Shown here one piece after another: positions 21,508 through 34,500 of a stretch of 64,000 nucleotides of DNA; within the stretch, counting starts at the first letter, position 1; every line of letters begins with the position of its first letter. The notes below the pieces were generated by a model. That model did no database searches. It was not told the origin of the DNA and saw only the letters and a program-made list of their open reading frames with translations. The DNA is taken from positions 8,047,472 through 8,111,471 of the forward strand of contig NW_004955402.1 in NCBI RefSeq assembly GCF_000276665.1, written 5' to 3'. A program made the translations under genes and the position numbers. This DNA comes from Chinchilla lanigera (taxonomy: Eukaryota > Chordata > Mammalia > Rodentia > Chinchillidae).

Positions 21508-22915
21508 AAGAAATATTTTCCACATTGGATTGATGAATATGTCTTCTCACATTACCCCTGAAGGTTTCACAGTTTTACATCTTATGCCTAGATTGACATG
21601 CACCTTGTGGAAGCTGACCTAAGGCCCCAGATCTCATCGCTGTCCCACCGAAGACTCAGGCCTCCTTCTTCCCAGTGTGGAGAGTGTCGGTGACTGACTC
21701 TGGGCTGAGGCCCTTTTAAAATTTTCAAGACAGAGGCCTCTTCCAAAGTCCTGCCACCCCCTTGGGGCAGCTGGTATCCTATGCTCGCTCAGTGGATGGT
21801 TAAAGGCTTGGCCTCACTGCCTAAATTTGATGTCATTTTGAAGGTTCAGTGTAGTTCTAGAGCAGCTTATGTACTTGGCAGGGGCCTTTTTTGGTGACTG
21901 CATGTCAGTTCAGTCCTTCCTTTGAAGAGTGTTTGTCTAGCTATTGATCTTCAGACATGTCCCAGGAAAGCTCCCGCCCACAGGTCCCTACTTCATGACT
22001 ACGACCCAAGCAAGACACATCTTGAACTGTTGCTGAAAGGTGTCAGGAGCTGTCTGAGATTTCCCTGTGGATATCCAACTAGCACCATTCACTAAGAAGT
22101 TCTTTCTCCCCTTGTTACTCTGCAAAACAGTCATGTATGAAGGGGCTGTACTTATCTCAATTTATATCTGAGCCCTAAATCCTGCTCCATCAATACATTC
22201 ATCTACTCCTGGGTCAACATCACATATCTGAACTGCTTTGAAATTATGATGTGTTGATATTCCGACAGAGTCATTCTGTCAAATACAACTTGTTCTTTTT
22301 AAGTATAGATAAGTCTTAGCCTTTCCAATTTTACATAGGTTTTAAATCAGACTGCCAAGTTCTCAAACAAGATCAATGGCAGTTTTTATTTAGATCAGAT
22401 TAACCTATCTGTTACAATTTTGGGAAAAGAACATCTTTCAGTACTGCATCTTTTGATCTAGGTAAATGACATACCTTTCCATTTTTTTAGTCTTCTTAAA
22501 ATTTCCGTCAATGTTTATAAGCCTCTGCATGGAGTTATTGCACATTTTAGTTGATTTATTGTTAAATATTTAATATTTTGATGTTACTATAATTGTTACA
22601 TATTTAAAAATAAATTTTATTTCTTGTTTATTGCAGATACAGAGAAATGTAATTGATTTTCTGTAGTTTTATCTGACATTAGCAGCCATACTAAACTCAC
22701 TTCATAATTCTAGTAATTTATTTGGGGATTTTTGTGTTTTTGATGCATAAAAACATTGCATGGTGAAGGATGATGTCTTTATTCTTTATTTACCAACTGT
22801 TAGCCTGCCTTATCCTGTTACAATGTCTGTAATGTAGTAGACATCATGTTAGCATCATCCTTGTCTTGTTATTGATATCAAAAGGAAGTTTTCAACTGTT
22901 TAAAATTAAGTGTGC
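21508..22915 (-). mobile_element. Old L1 ORF2 fragment, part 2
   Basis: A continuation of the relic at 19690-20354 after the younger insertion. The plus strand has antisense ORF2 landmarks such as 'TACCTTTCCATTTTTTTAGTC' near 22472 and 'CATCCTTGTCTTGTTATTGA' near 22857. It is heavily mutated. Confidence 0.6.
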
Positions 22916-23339
22916 TCTCTTATGAAATTTAATTTTATAGATATGTGTGGCGGGTCTTTTGTTTCGTCATTTGCTTTGGTGCCTTGAAGGCAGACCCATG
23001 GGAACATCAGCGAGGTTCCCTCTGTCCTGCAGTCCACTGCGTTCAGCCAGTAGCAGGTTGGGATGTGCGTTTCCAGGGACCCTCCTGCTCGGCGATCCAG
23101 TGTGGACAAATAAGCGTGTCCTGCCCAGCTGATGACGGTAGAGAAGTCCACTGAAGATGATGATATAAATATGGAACTCTCTGAAATTTATATTCAAACT
23201 TCAAAAAAAGCAAGGTGTTGATATTTTTCCTTTTGTTTTTTACTACATATTCTAAATGTCATAAGGACAATAGTTCTCTTGTCTCAATAGAAATGTGATA
23301 GGATTCTATGAGTGTTACTATAAACTTGCACTCATATGC
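22916..23339. other. Unassigned sequence between L1 fragments
   Basis: 22940-23150 is GC-richer than its surroundings and has short overlapping frames on both strands, none recognised. No clear repeat identity. Confidence 0.35.
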
Positions 23340-23885
23340 TGAATTTAAAATCAGTGTGGAGATTCCTCAAAAAACTGAAACAAGAAATTCTATTTGACCG
23401 AAGATACCCCTTCTAGATATCTTCCCCAAAGAGTTAAAGACATCATGTTACAGTAATTCACAGAAACTCATGTTTATAACAACACAAATCACAATAGCTG
23501 AGTCTCGGAAGTAGCCTATCTGTCCATTAACAATGAATGGATAAAGAAAATGTATTTACACAGAGTGGAGTACTACTGTGATGTAAAGAAGGATAAATGA
23601 GTCATTTGTAGGAAAGTGGATACTCCTTGAAATCATAATGTTAAGGGAAGTTAATCAGACCCAAACTCGAATATTGCATTATAAATAAAGAGGAAATTAA
23701 AAAATAAATAATAAGAAGTAGGGAGATATTTCTTAAATAGGAAAGGGGTCAAGAGACAGAGGGAGAGGGAGGGGAGGGAAGGGGTTGGTGAAAGAATTAA
23801 GATATGCTCTGTGCATGTGCCGGCTACATACAAGGAATGCAAACATTATGTATTGTGGACATGTCCTAATAAAGAAAAAGAAGAT
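23340..23885 (+). mobile_element. L1 3' end
   Basis: Covers the last part of ORF2 ('GTGTGGAGATTCCTCAAAAA', 'CCATTAACAATGAATGGATAAAG') and a G-rich 3' UTR tract (GGGAGAGGGAGGGGAGGG near 23761). It ends in 'CCTAATAAAGAAAAAG'. Frame is broken. The 3' UTR type matches the fragment at 60310-60480. Confidence 0.75.
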
Positions 23886-24779
23886 GATATAAGAAATAAG
23901 AAAATAACCCTGATTCTTTTTGCGAGTTGCTTCTGTGGGGAGGAGCCAAAGCGTCTGGCTGAGGCTTAGAGGAGAGGAAAGGCTAACTTTGGGCCACATA
24001 TCATTTGATCATCTGTCTGAGATTTAATCAACACCATCAGGTATAGAAGGGGCCGCAGAGCAGGTAGCCCTCACCTTGAAAGGCAGTTTAGTTACAGCCA
24101 CTTAATTTGGTTAAATTGTGTTTGCCCCAGGGGTCATGGAAGCTGGGGCTGGACTTGCCAGAGAAGGAAATGTTTCCTTAGGTGGCTGCTGGAGGATTTG
24201 CCTGCTAGAGAGTGGAATGGGAAGGAACAGTGCTGGTTGCCTGCAGGCTGTGTGCTGGTCCTGGCTGGAAGGGTCTATGCCAGGCTTGGAGCATGAGGGC
24301 CGGGTAAGTCTCTCTGCTCCTGTGACCGGGATTCTTGGGCCCCAGCATCTCCTCGGCTCCCTTCTGCTGTTTGTGTGTTGCTTCCTTGGCCCCCCTTTGG
24401 TTTCTCTCCACTTTTAGCAGACAGCCACTGAGAAATACCAACTGGCGGGGAGACGGGAGAGGAGGGGTTCTGCCACAGCTGGGGTGGGGAGGATAGGCTG
24501 CCAACAGCCTACTTGGCAAGGAAGTGACCGGGACCTGGTGTGAGTGTGGGAGTCACACTCCACTCTGTGCTGAGTTTAAATCCTCTGAAACCAGTGATTA
24601 AATGCTGCAGTATTAGCAGTGAAGCTGCTAGGCAAGACCGGTCAGCGGACAGTGGACTCACTCGTAGTAATGTTATCCTTCACCTGTCCAGAGCCCAGGC
24701 AGCTCTTACAAGTCCTCGGGAAACTGCTTTGGTGTTCATTACTCAGTTTCCCTTTACCCCTTTCCTCCTGCTCCAGCAA
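23886..24779. other. Unique sequence, moderately GC-rich
   Basis: 24120-24530 is the GC-richest part. Frames of about 100 codons on both strands lack recognisable domains. No repeat family seen. Confidence 0.4.
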
Positions 24780-25140
24780 TTACTATTCCACTCTCTTCTA
24801 CTTCGAGATAAACTTTTTTAGCTCCCACGTATCAGTGAGGACACTGTGTATGTAGATATACCACATTTTCTTTATCCATTGATTCATCAGTAGACACCTG
24901 GGTCAATCCCATATCTGGGCTGCTGTGAATAGTACTGCAGTAAACATGTGAGTGTAGGTACCCGTCTGCTATGCTGGTTTCATTTCCTTTGATGTATATC
25001 CAGAAGTGGGATAGCTGGGCCATGAAATAGATCTAATTTTCATTTTTTTCAGGTCTCTCCATACCTCTTCCCTGAAGACTTGTAGTCAAGTAACCTTTCT
25101 CCCATATGTTTTTGATATGGAAAATTGAAATGATACTTCA
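24780..25140 (-). mobile_element. L1 ORF2 3'-part fragment, antisense
   Basis: The plus strand reads 'CTTTATCCATTGATTCATCAG', then 'GGCTGCTGTGAATAGTACTGC' and 'AGAAGTGGGATAGCTGGGCC', the antisense of L1 ORF2 near its 3' end. Confidence 0.75.
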
Positions 25141-25395
25141 GTCACGAAGGTGAATGTCTCCCATCCTCTTGGATGCAGTCTCAAGTCCATCCGCAGAAGC
25201 CTTACTGTTTCAAGTGGGGTTGTGTAGCTGGGAACTATTGCACGCTGGACTAGTGGTCTGAGGGACAGCAGTGCGACAGGCTGAGTCTAAACACATGGCA
25301 CATGGCTCAAAGAAACCAAGACCTTGAATTCCCAGGAATGGCTAAACTAAAGGGTGCTAATGACGGCATTCAAGGAGGATGAAAGAGACTTGTTT

Positions 25396-25760
25396 GGATC
25401 AGCTTTTCACCACTGGGACAAAGTATCTGATACCCACAATTTAAAGGCTTACCTTGGCTCACAGTTCTGGAGGTGTCACTCCATGGTGGGCTGGCTCTGA
25501 GAAACAGCATGGTGGAAGAGCATGGGGAAGAAACCTGCTCAACTCATGGCATCTGGGAAACCAGAGGGGGGAGAGGGGCTGGAAACAGCACGCAGCTTTC
25601 CAGGTTACACCCCCCCGGGGATGATTTCCTCCAGCTGGCCCCATCCCCAACAGCACATTCAGCTGTGGACTCATCCACAGCTGAGGTTCGTGCCCCATGA
25701 TCTACTCCCCTTTCCAATCCCATCTCACAATCCATGAGCCTTTGCGGGACATTTTGTTCC
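25396..25760 (-). mobile_element. MaLR LTR (THE1/MST/MT-like)
   Basis: The plus strand shows the antisense MaLR LTR order: 'GGGACAAAGTATCTGATACC', 'GGCTCACAGTTCTGGAGGTG', 'AGCATGGTGGAAGAGCATGG', and 'AATCCATGAGCCTTTGCGGG' near the U3 start. A non-autonomous ERVL-type LTR with no internal part visible. Confidence 0.7.
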
Positions 25761-26819
25761 CCCAAATACAGTGATGGTTTAGATGTCTTCTTATTTTTCT
25801 CTGGGCAGGTCTGGTCGTGGCTGGGGATTTGTATTATGTGGATCTTTTTTTTTATTGATGTTGATCTGGTGGTTATTACTGGAGAATTGTCTGAGTTTTC
25901 TAGAGTTACTGATGTTTCTGTGTTAACAATGGGTGTCTTAGCTTTTAAATACCTCTCTCATTACTTGCATTTCCCTGTTCCAGAGACCATCATTGGGTGC
26001 TTGGCTTCGTTGTTTTAGTAACAAATGACTTGAGCAGGTGCAAGGCTGATGCAGAGACCAACTGCAGTGACAGCGCTGGGGGTTGGAGGGATGCGGGCTT
26101 TGTGGTCCAGGGATGCATACCACTGGATTAATTTCTCTTCTTCTGCTGGCAGTGACTTTTTAATTGGAAAATGGAAATACTGCTGCCCTCTTTACCTCCC
26201 TAGATTTTTCTAAAGGTCAAATGAAATGGTATATATTAGCGCAGTTGCTAAATTTCCAGGGCTACAGAAGGTAGAAGTTATTATATGAGACCAGGAGGAT
26301 GAGATGAATTAAGAGAAAGATTTGCCAATTCTCAGGTTAGAGTGTAATTTTTGGATATGTTTTCAATGCTTTAGTCTTGTTTGATTTTTTTCCTCTGTAT
26401 TGTAAATATCAACAACTGAAGGGCTCATTCATGGCATCTAGGAGAACAGCTTGGGCATCTTTGAGCTGTGATTTGATACAAGCCCTGAGAAATTACCTGT
26501 ATCACAGATTCATTTTGATAGCGCCTCTCAGCCAATATTGTCTGTGCTACCTTCACCCAGGTGCTTAGTACCACACAGATAAATTGTGATGAGAATTGTG
26601 TTTCTGGAAATTACACAGATGATTTCATGTGAAATTGCCTCTTGTAAACCACTTGAATTCTCAAGGAGCGACTATAGATTTCTAAAATGGGATTTGACCC
26701 ATCTCATTGCCCCGCCCATTCCATAGTGCTGTAGACAGTTTATGATCATCTTTGATAGTGAGAACAAAGCCAAAGGACCTATTAATGTTTTTCACAGACT
26801 TTGCCATGTGGGAGTTACT
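25761..26819. other. Unique sequence
   Basis: No firm repeat. 26160-26300 has a weak MIR-like look ('TTTTTAATTGGAAAATGGAAA') that I do not annotate separately. Confidence 0.4.
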
Positions 26820-26965
26820 TTAAAGATTTGGCAGATATTAGTTGACCATGTATTATGTGCCAGGAGTCTTGCTTAGCACTAGGAGAGAGAGGTGTCTAAG
26901 ATGCGATCTCTTCACTCAAGGAGTTCACAGTCTAGCTGTCCCTGAAGGCCACTGTAATGTACAAA
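26820..26965 (-). repeat. L2 3'-end fragment
   Basis: The plus strand reads 'CATGTATTATGTGCCAGGAG', then 'CACTCAAGGAGTTCACAGTC', the antisense of the L2 3' end. Confidence 0.65.
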
Positions 26966-28318
26966 TATAAGAGACCAAGTGTATACAAGGAGTACTTGGT
27001 GAAGTGGGGCATACTGACAAGCAGGGGACCCAGGATGAAAAGCCTTTTGTAAAATATATGCCATTCAAAGAGACCCTAGAAAGGGTGTTTTGCTCCGTTG
27101 CATCTTTGCCTGATGTTTCTAAATCTTTTTACACTGTTAAAATAATTTCATTTGACATTACATATATTTCTAATAAAATCATGTGAACTTCCTGTATATC
27201 CAGACCATGTAACAGAGCTTTATAAATCTCTGTGAAATCGTATGCTCATCTGCCATTAATTTTTTGTGTTCTGAACTACCAGTTTCTAATTTAGAAACCA
27301 TAAATGTTTTTGTTTTTCTGAGCTGCTTCAAGAGTAGTGAGTATTTAAAGCAACGAGCAGCTCTTTCAGAACAGCTAGAATGACAGTACAGTGGTGGCGA
27401 ACCTGTGGCTTGTATGCCTCAGTGGGCTATTGGTGTCATTGAAAGCTCTAAAATATTCGCCATCACCTTATAAGACATGCTTAAAAGGGCGGCGAGGACT
27501 GTGTGCATGTGTCGCAGGCCTGTATTCTTGAATGGACTGTGTTCCTGGCCTTTCCTTACACGCTGCTTGGTACAGCTCTTTCTGAAGGGCTTCTGTGGCG
27601 GCTGAACCGGCTGTGGTACTCCTGACACAGGCTTACGTCTTTGAAATCCTGAGATCTGAAAACAAGAAAATTCTTGTGATGATCAAGTCACAGTTCACAA
27701 ATTCTCCCATATACCTATCCAAAAAACTTCAAAACATTTTTTAAGTAGCCAAGCTCCTCAAGTGTCAGGAAGCATGAGTGCTTCCCTTTGTGCTTTACAC
27801 TTCACAATGTATTTTTTTTTTTTTAAAACAGCTTAAGATGTGAGTTCTTTAGATACTTGATGTATTATTCAGAACGAATTCGTTTGAAGGTGCACCAAGA
27901 CCTTACTTTTGGGGCTACTTCTTCATGTTTCCTTTGCTTTAGTTCACTCAATGTCTGGGTCTGAGAGTCTAGAATTCATGATGATGTGCTTAATCTGTCA
28001 AAGAAAACATCTTTAGAGGTATCATTCAAAGAAGTAGGAAGCTTATTTGCTTTTTCTTGGAGCTTTCACTTAAAGAATTTAGCTAACGCAGCCAACACTG
28101 ACCGCAGTGTCTGTACCTGATGACCACTCCCCACACGCTTGCATCACCTCATCTTTGCCGCAAATAAGCAAGGCTCCAGGACCCTCAGTGGTCTCCACCC
28201 CTTGAAGAGTGCTATTCCTGTTCCAGAGGGGACAAAGTATTTTGTGGAACTCCCTAGAAGCCACTGGAGTTTTGTGAAGCCACCCTCAAGCAACCTTCAA
28301 AATGTGCATTGGAGGGGA
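26966..28318. other. Unique sequence with a small inverted-repeat element
   Basis: Mostly unrecognised. It contains the possible mini-transposon at 27389-27468 and a T12 run near 27812. Confidence 0.4.
27389..27468. mobile_element. Possible hAT-type mini-element
   Basis: About 80 bp that starts CAGTGGTGGCGAACCTGTGG and ends ATTCGCCATCACC. The ends are imperfect inverted repeats (TGGTGGCGAA against the reverse complement GGTGATGGCGAA). A CAGTGGTGGCGAAC-type end resembles terminal repeats of Charlie-like hAT elements. No clean 8-bp target-site duplication is visible, which weakens the call. Confidence 0.35.
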
Positions 28319-28410
28319 GTGGGGGATATAGCTCAGTGGCACAGCGCCTGCCTGGTAAGTGCAAGATCCTGAGTTTGATTTTTAGTGCAAAAAAACCCAA
28401 GAAACAAAAA
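28319..28410 (+). mobile_element. ID SINE, diverged
   Basis: Forward ID element: GGGGGATATAGCTCAGTGGC (A box), then GCCTGCCTGGTAAGTGCAAG, a damaged B box (GAGTTTGATTTTTAG), and a tail with CAAAAAAACCC. No clear duplications. Confidence 0.85.
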
Positions 28411-29079
28411 CACGTGTGTTGATATGGGCTTACATGGAGGCAATGCTTTTGACCTTCACTGCTAGATTGCAAAATGATCCATCCAGACTAGTGATGCAAC
28501 CGCAGAAAAGAAAGCCTCTGTACCAACCTCTTGCCTGAAAACACAACCTGGGGGTGACACTGGCAAATTGAAGCAGTCAGCATGACATCGGAAGCTGTGC
28601 TTCAAGTGGTGGCTGAATGGGAACGGTCAGTAGCATGGTTACATTAGGTGAAGCCCCTGTAAGCCGACTTCCTTCCTGTTACAGCAAAGCAAGCTGGTTC
28701 CTTTCCTTCACAGTGTGCCTGCCATCTATCCAGCCCTCTGCCCCCTTCCAACAACACGTATCCAAGAAGAGACATGCAGATCAGCCCTTTGCACCTCATT
28801 AAGCTTATCCTCTTGTCTTCCAAGCAGAAGTCTATAACACTGTGAAATTATGTCACAGTCCACTGAATAAGTAAATGTGGTTTTAAAAAATTCTTAACAG
28901 TATTGTATGAGATGTTTTATAGCCAAGTTTTGACTTTATTCATAAGGTTTCACTGGTAAAACTTGAAAGTAGCAGAGGTCAACTCTTGGGGGAATGGAAG
29001 GTCCTGACGCCCCTGGGAGTCATGGAAACAACATGATTTGGCTTGCTAATGTTTGTTTAGAGTAGAATTTTACTGGAGG
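28411..29079. other. Unique sequence
   Basis: No repeat or coding frame recognised. Confidence 0.4.
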
Positions 29080-29195
29080 ATGCAGTAGGAAGAATGCTAA
29101 CCTTGGTTTTATCTCCTACTATTTTGTAAACTTTGATAAATCACAGGCGTTCTGAGCTGGGACTTAGCTTCATCCTATATAAGAAGCAGGTGTGG
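29080..29195 (+). repeat. MIR-like fragment
   Basis: 'GAATGCTAACCTTGGTTTTA', then 'GATAAATCACAGGCGTTCTG' and a 'TATAAGAAGCAGGTGTGGAT' part fit a diverged MIR core and 3' half. Confidence 0.45.
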
Positions 29196-29279
29196 ATTAA
29201 ATGAATGTTCGGCTTCCTTTCACTTCCAAACTCTATATGCTGTGACTCTGCTATTAAAGCGGGAGGAGAGCATCTTCCT

Positions 29280-29520
29280 GGGACAAACATGCTTGTGCTT
29301 GTGACTCAGACCCACCTGGCTTTAATCCCCCACTCTTCCTCATTTGCCGTGTCAACTGGGAACCCTTTGCTTGCCCGGTGAGCCATTTTGTCATCTTTAG
29401 AAGTGGAGTTCTAGCATCCCTTCAGAATGTTCGGGACGTCTAAAAGGCACATACCAGGGAGCTAGCATGGTCTCTGGCACAGTGCAGGTGTTCAGCATTG
29501 CTAGTGGTTATGACTGGGGT
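29280..29520 (+). repeat. MIR SINE
   Basis: 'GACTCAGACCCACCTGGCTT', a 'GAGCCATTTTGTCATCTTTAG' middle, and a 'CTCTGGCACAGTGCAGGTG' 3' part follow MIR order. Confidence 0.65.
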
Positions 29521-31985
29521 CCTGATGAAGGTTCCACTCCTTAAGTTTCACAGTGACAATCCAGTGGAACTGAGCTTGGCGCACGTGGTTGAGGAAGGAG
29601 GAGATGTTGTCCTGGCCCGATGCCCTTCGTAACTTTGCTTAGTGGTGGCTTCGACACAGCTGGTGCGGAACACTGGGATAGGAGACTCCTTGAGTTTCAC
29701 TTAATATTGTTGCTGTTGTTTGTTAGGTTGATTCCTTAAGACAGTGTTTCAAACAAAGCCCTCTCTCTGTCTGCCCTGTTGTCCTCCAATTACCACAAAG
29801 ATAAACTTAAGGATCAGTGCCAAGAGCCATACAAATTCCATTTATTTATCTGTCACTCCATTTGTCCTAACGCCTGAGCCTCAAATTTTGGATACCTGAT
29901 GGTTCTGTGATTTTTCTGTAGATGAGTAAAAACCAGTCCTTGCTAAGTAACTACCACACCCGATGCCCCTACACAATGTACACAGACTTTACTTCCAGCC
30001 TCATAAAAGCCACTGTTACTCTCTCCAGGGGAGGAAACCAAGGCCGGAAGTGGCTGAGTAGCTCACCGAGTATTATGAAGAATAAAAGTTGGAGGAAACC
30101 CGTGAACATTTCTAAAATTTGGATTATTCTCCATTATCTCATATCACATCACATATCGAAATTTTTGTTTTTATTCTTAAATTATATGTTAGATTGAACT
30201 AACAGTAATTCTTCCCAGTGTTTTGAGATATTTTCAACTCAGTTATCACTAAGTTATCTAAAGATATCCTGAAGAGGTCATCTCCAAAATAGCTTTGACA
30301 TTGCTAACTAAAATATTTTGCTAAATCAACTCATTTTAGAGATGAAAAAGCCATATTTTAAGTATCAGGCAGTAAACCAGAGGCTGCATAAGGATATAAT
30401 TTTGGACTCTGAGTTTCCCATCTGCCTCCTAATCCCCAAGCTACTTGAGTTCTAAATTTATTTGGGGTCTGAACCTATATTTGGTCTTGCAATAAAAATA
30501 ACAAAAGAAATAAAAAGCCATTTTAATGATGCTGGGGATTAAGACCTTACATTTTTTTTTAGCTTCAAAATGCTTTTAGTCAACTTTATAGCTTGTTTGC
30601 CTGAAAATGTATTTTTCAGCATTCAGTTCGTTACTCTACAACATGTATTTTTAATGTTAGTCAAATTCTTTATGGCTCCTCACAAATCTCAAAGAGCCTG
30701 ACTTGAACAATGAAAGCATAATGCCGCCGAAATTTATGGGTATCATTTGAGCTGAACAGTCACATAAAAAGGCTGTAATCATGATTATGATTAAATGTAT
30801 TCGGGAAGGAAGATAGCGCAGTTGCTGTGTCAATTAATAGAAGAGAATGACAGTGCGAACCCTGGCAAACAGCAGTAACAATAACCAATCCCCAACATCA
30901 TAAGATCCCAGTGATTTGTGAAGTATGGACCACTGTTTATTGAAATATATCTAGATCTACTATATTACACGTGTTTTACAAGTAAGGTTCTGCCTTGTCT
31001 GGTACTGTATGTGATCAGGTAGAGTCTGTTGGTCTGTAAATCAGAGACATAAAAAACATATAGCAGATGTCATGTACCAGTTAACTTTTCATTGCAGGAA
31101 TGCAACATAATTAACGCCCAAATCCCACTGGTTTAAAGTTACAATGATTTAGTTCTTGCTTGTTGCTCTGCAGTGGGGTTGTGCCTCAGGATGTGGGTTT
31201 GGTTCCGTGCTGCACCATAGGGTTTTGTTCTGAGATCAGTGGCCACCTGTAGCTTGCTCTCCGCATGGAGGAAAGTATAAATTCCAAGAGGCAAATGAAA
31301 CACGCAATACTTAGAGCTAAGAATCTGCTGCCCACGATTATTGGTGGAAGCAAACTGACATCACTGAGGTGCTGAAATACTTGCTATGGTTCACTCCACA
31401 GTGGACTCTGATAAAAATATGGATGGTTGAACATCTGAGCAAATAATATGATCTAGCAAATGTCGTGACTCATGGTTAAGTTTTCCAAAGACAGAAAGAA
31501 GGTGGGGCCGTAAAGTTTATAGCTGTTCTCTGAACTGCACTTGTAGCAATGCTGTTTCTAGCTGCAATATGACTTGGCTGCTGTTGGCCTAGTTTCCTAG
31601 CAATCCCAAGGAAAAGGGGATAGGATAGGAGAAAGAGGGAAGGAGATGTTAAGGGAGAACATTCTAACTGATAAAGAGACTTGTACTTATGGCAGCAAGA
31701 GATGTTTTACTGAGGTACACTGCAGAGCCAGGGAGCCCCCGAAATCTGGGACTGTCCCTGAGCCTGAGCCTGAGGTTTCTCTCAAATTCATGGCACTGAG
31801 CTAGACACTCTGGAGAAGAAAGGGGGTCATGGGCAGAATTAAGAGAGGGCTGAGCGGATCTAGGTGGGAAAATATGTTCTGTAAAGTGCCTGTGACAAGG
31901 GAATGGGTGGAGTGACAGAGACTGACATTTAGGTGCTGAGGTTACTGAGGAAAAGGGAAGTTGGAGAATATCTCTGATGAGAATG
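29521..31985. other. Unique sequence, candidate conserved non-coding DNA
   Basis: About 2.5 kb without a recognised repeat. 30710-30900 is compositionally complex and has several homeodomain-like sites (ATTATGATTAAAT, GTCAATTAATAG). Conservation cannot be judged from one genome. Confidence 0.4.
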
Positions 31986-32420
31986 GGAAAGGTGTGGTGC
32001 AGGATCCAGTCACTCAGTCATTTAGGAAATATTTATGAGCCTCTGAAACAAAAAATGCTATTATATGTCAAGAATACAAAAGAGAAGAAGACATAATCCA
32101 GCTGCTGAAGCAATTGTAGAAATCATATAGGTGACTAGAAATTATTGGGATATATTTTGAGTTCATAAATAATGATGAGCTTCAAGAGTTCAAGGAAAGT
32201 CACATAATCCAGGTCTCAGAGGTTATTAAAGGTGCAGGAGTGGTGGTAGCGAGCTGAGAGCCATTGTGAGTGGCTGAGAGTGGAAGAAGAGATAACCACC
32301 AAAAACAGAAGCAGTAGTATTGTTTGGTGATGTTTCAGTGAAGGCTTGGAGGTGACAAAGAACTGAACCAAGAATTTTTCCAAGATATCAGCAGCTCCAA
32401 GGGATAGTAGAATGATTTAC
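31986..32420 (-). repeat. Probable diverged L2 fragment
   Basis: 'TTTAGGAAATATTTATGAGCC' and later 'TGGTGATGTTTCAGTGAAGG' are consistent with antisense L2, but the match is weak along most of the length. Confidence 0.35.
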
Positions 32421-32577
32421 TGGGGTATTCAGAAAAAGGGGAGGGCGTGCTTGGTCAGATAGTGAAAACGTGTGTGCGTGTTGGTTGTCCTGATGTCGAA
32501 TCCATTCTTAGGCCATAGCAACAGGAGAATAGGAGCAAAGGCCTTGCATATGCTACTGAGACTCCACCTGGAGTCTT

Positions 32578-32657
32578 TTTTGGGGGTCACTGGGAACCAA
32601 AAGCATGACCTCGCACTTGTCAGGCAGGTGCTGTGCTGCTGCGCTATATCCCCAGCC
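32578..32657 (-). mobile_element. ID SINE
   Basis: Reverse ID: GGTCACTGGGAACCAAAAGC, then ACTTGTCAGGCAGGTGCTG and GCGCTATATCCCCAGCCC. Near-identical duplications of 16 and 15 bp flank it (CTCCACCTGGAGTCTT at 32562-32577; CTCCACTGGAGTCTT at 32658-32672). The tail is short, so this is a fairly old copy. Confidence 0.9.
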
Positions 32658-32672
32658 CTCCACTGGAGTCTT

Positions 32673-34354
32673 ATCTTTAGTTCTGGGAGAATATTATTCA
32701 AGGCCTCTCGAGAAACAGAACCCATGGGAGGAACTTCTATATTTATGGAGATTTATGATGAAGAACTGGCTCATACAATTTGAAGGCTGAGAAATCCCAT
32801 GACCAGATGTCTGAGGAGATGTAATTCCATCTGAGTCTGAAGACCGACAACCGAGGGAGCCAATGGTGCGAATCCTAGTCCAGCCACCAGACAGGTGAGC
32901 TAAGATGCTCCTACTCCCTTGGGCAGGCAGGAAGCAAAAGACAGATTCCTCTGCCTCTAGTTATATTCAGGCCATGAAGGATTGGATGGCCTCACACTGG
33001 GAGAGGCAATATATTGACTCTATAGATTGACATCCTAGTGATCAGAAAGAATGTTTAACTGCAGACTTTCTCAGCCAGTTAAGTTGATATATACAATTGA
33101 CCATCAGAGAGAAAATTCTTTTAACAGTTAGATGTGGAACCAGTTGAAGTATCCAGATGTCAAAATACTTTTCTCTAGGGCTGGCCGGTGAGGGGATTTT
33201 TCCCACACCTTGAAGAGTGAGCTGTTTAATGGGAGCAGAAATGGAACACAGTTTTTCTCATTTCCAAATTTTGTTTAGAGTGTACTGTACTAAAAAAATT
33301 GGGAGTATTTTTTCCTTTCTTCCTTTCTTATCTCAATTCCACTCATCCTGCAGCATTGGTGGAATTTAATTGCCTTGGAATATTTCCTTACTCACAGATT
33401 CTCTTTGCCACCATACCTGGAAAACTTAGGTTCTATAAAATTCCCTTTGAATTTTGTCATTTGCTGTTTTTAAATTTAGTAATTATTTTCTTAAAGTATG
33501 CCCATTCTCTTTGGGTACTATGAAAGACAAAGAGGCATGTGGTGCATTATTTTTGCCACTGGTTTTTGAACCTGGGGATTTAAAGTATTTAAATGAACGA
33601 ATAGGAAAAGGAGGTGACTAAAAGTGTTTGGTGAAGAAGTAATGCATGAAATTAGGAATGGGGGTAATCTGTTATAGTCTCCAATAGGAGTGTCCTATAA
33701 CATGAGATGAAAAAAATTTCTCCAGACCTGTAACTTCAAATCTTATTAGTATTTAACCACTTCCCTTTACATTTGGGTTGCTTTCATGTCCCTCTATCAT
33801 GTGGAGTTTTATGACTTCAGTTTTGAAATATTGTAAGTATTGTGATTTTAATATTTTTGGTTCCTCAGCAGCAAGAGTATTCAGAGTACTGTTTTCATTA
33901 TGTAACAAGTTTGTTAGGAATCCTCTAAATGCTTAATCATAGCTCAGGCAGTTTAGTTTAGTTTAGAAATAAAGAAAGACAGATACATCCAGATTAAGAA
34001 GAAGCATGGAGTTCAAAGTTTAGGCATCAAAACTTGACCAAAGGAGCCTTTACTCTCCGAGGATGTTGGACAGTTTCTAGAAGCTCTACCATACTCAAGC
34101 AACAGCTGTGTGGATGCCCAGTGTGTGGAACTGGCTCAATCTGAAAACATGGACCCAGCATGTCAAGGGCTGTCGTGCTTCACTTTGCACTTTAGGAAGC
34201 ATAGAAGCCTGACTAGAGTCACGGGGCTCCAAATTCTCAATCCAAATTCTCTTCCTTTTGGTATATCAATAATATTTGTTTTAATGGAAGCAACTGAGTG
34301 AGATCCATTTAACCTCAGACATCCACTCACATTCATCATGCATTTCTGTGGGGG
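32673..34354. other. Unique sequence
   Basis: No repeat family or coding frame recognised. 33690-33960 is AT-rich. Confidence 0.4.
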
Positions 34355-34500
34355 GTTTTGGCAAGTCACCTTCTATGGGGATGCTTCAATGTCCTTGTCC
34401 ATAAAATCAGTGTAGTACTTGCCTTCTCATGGTCTCTAGACAGTACTGTAAAGATTAATGAGGAAGTGCTTTCAACAGATAGTAAGTTCCTCTTCTATAC
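34355..34500 (+). repeat. MIR fragment
   Basis: 'TTTTGGCAAGTCACCTTCTA', 'TCCTTGTCCATAAAATCAGTG' and 'GTAAAGATTAATGAGGAAG' match the MIR core and 3' half. Confidence 0.6.
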
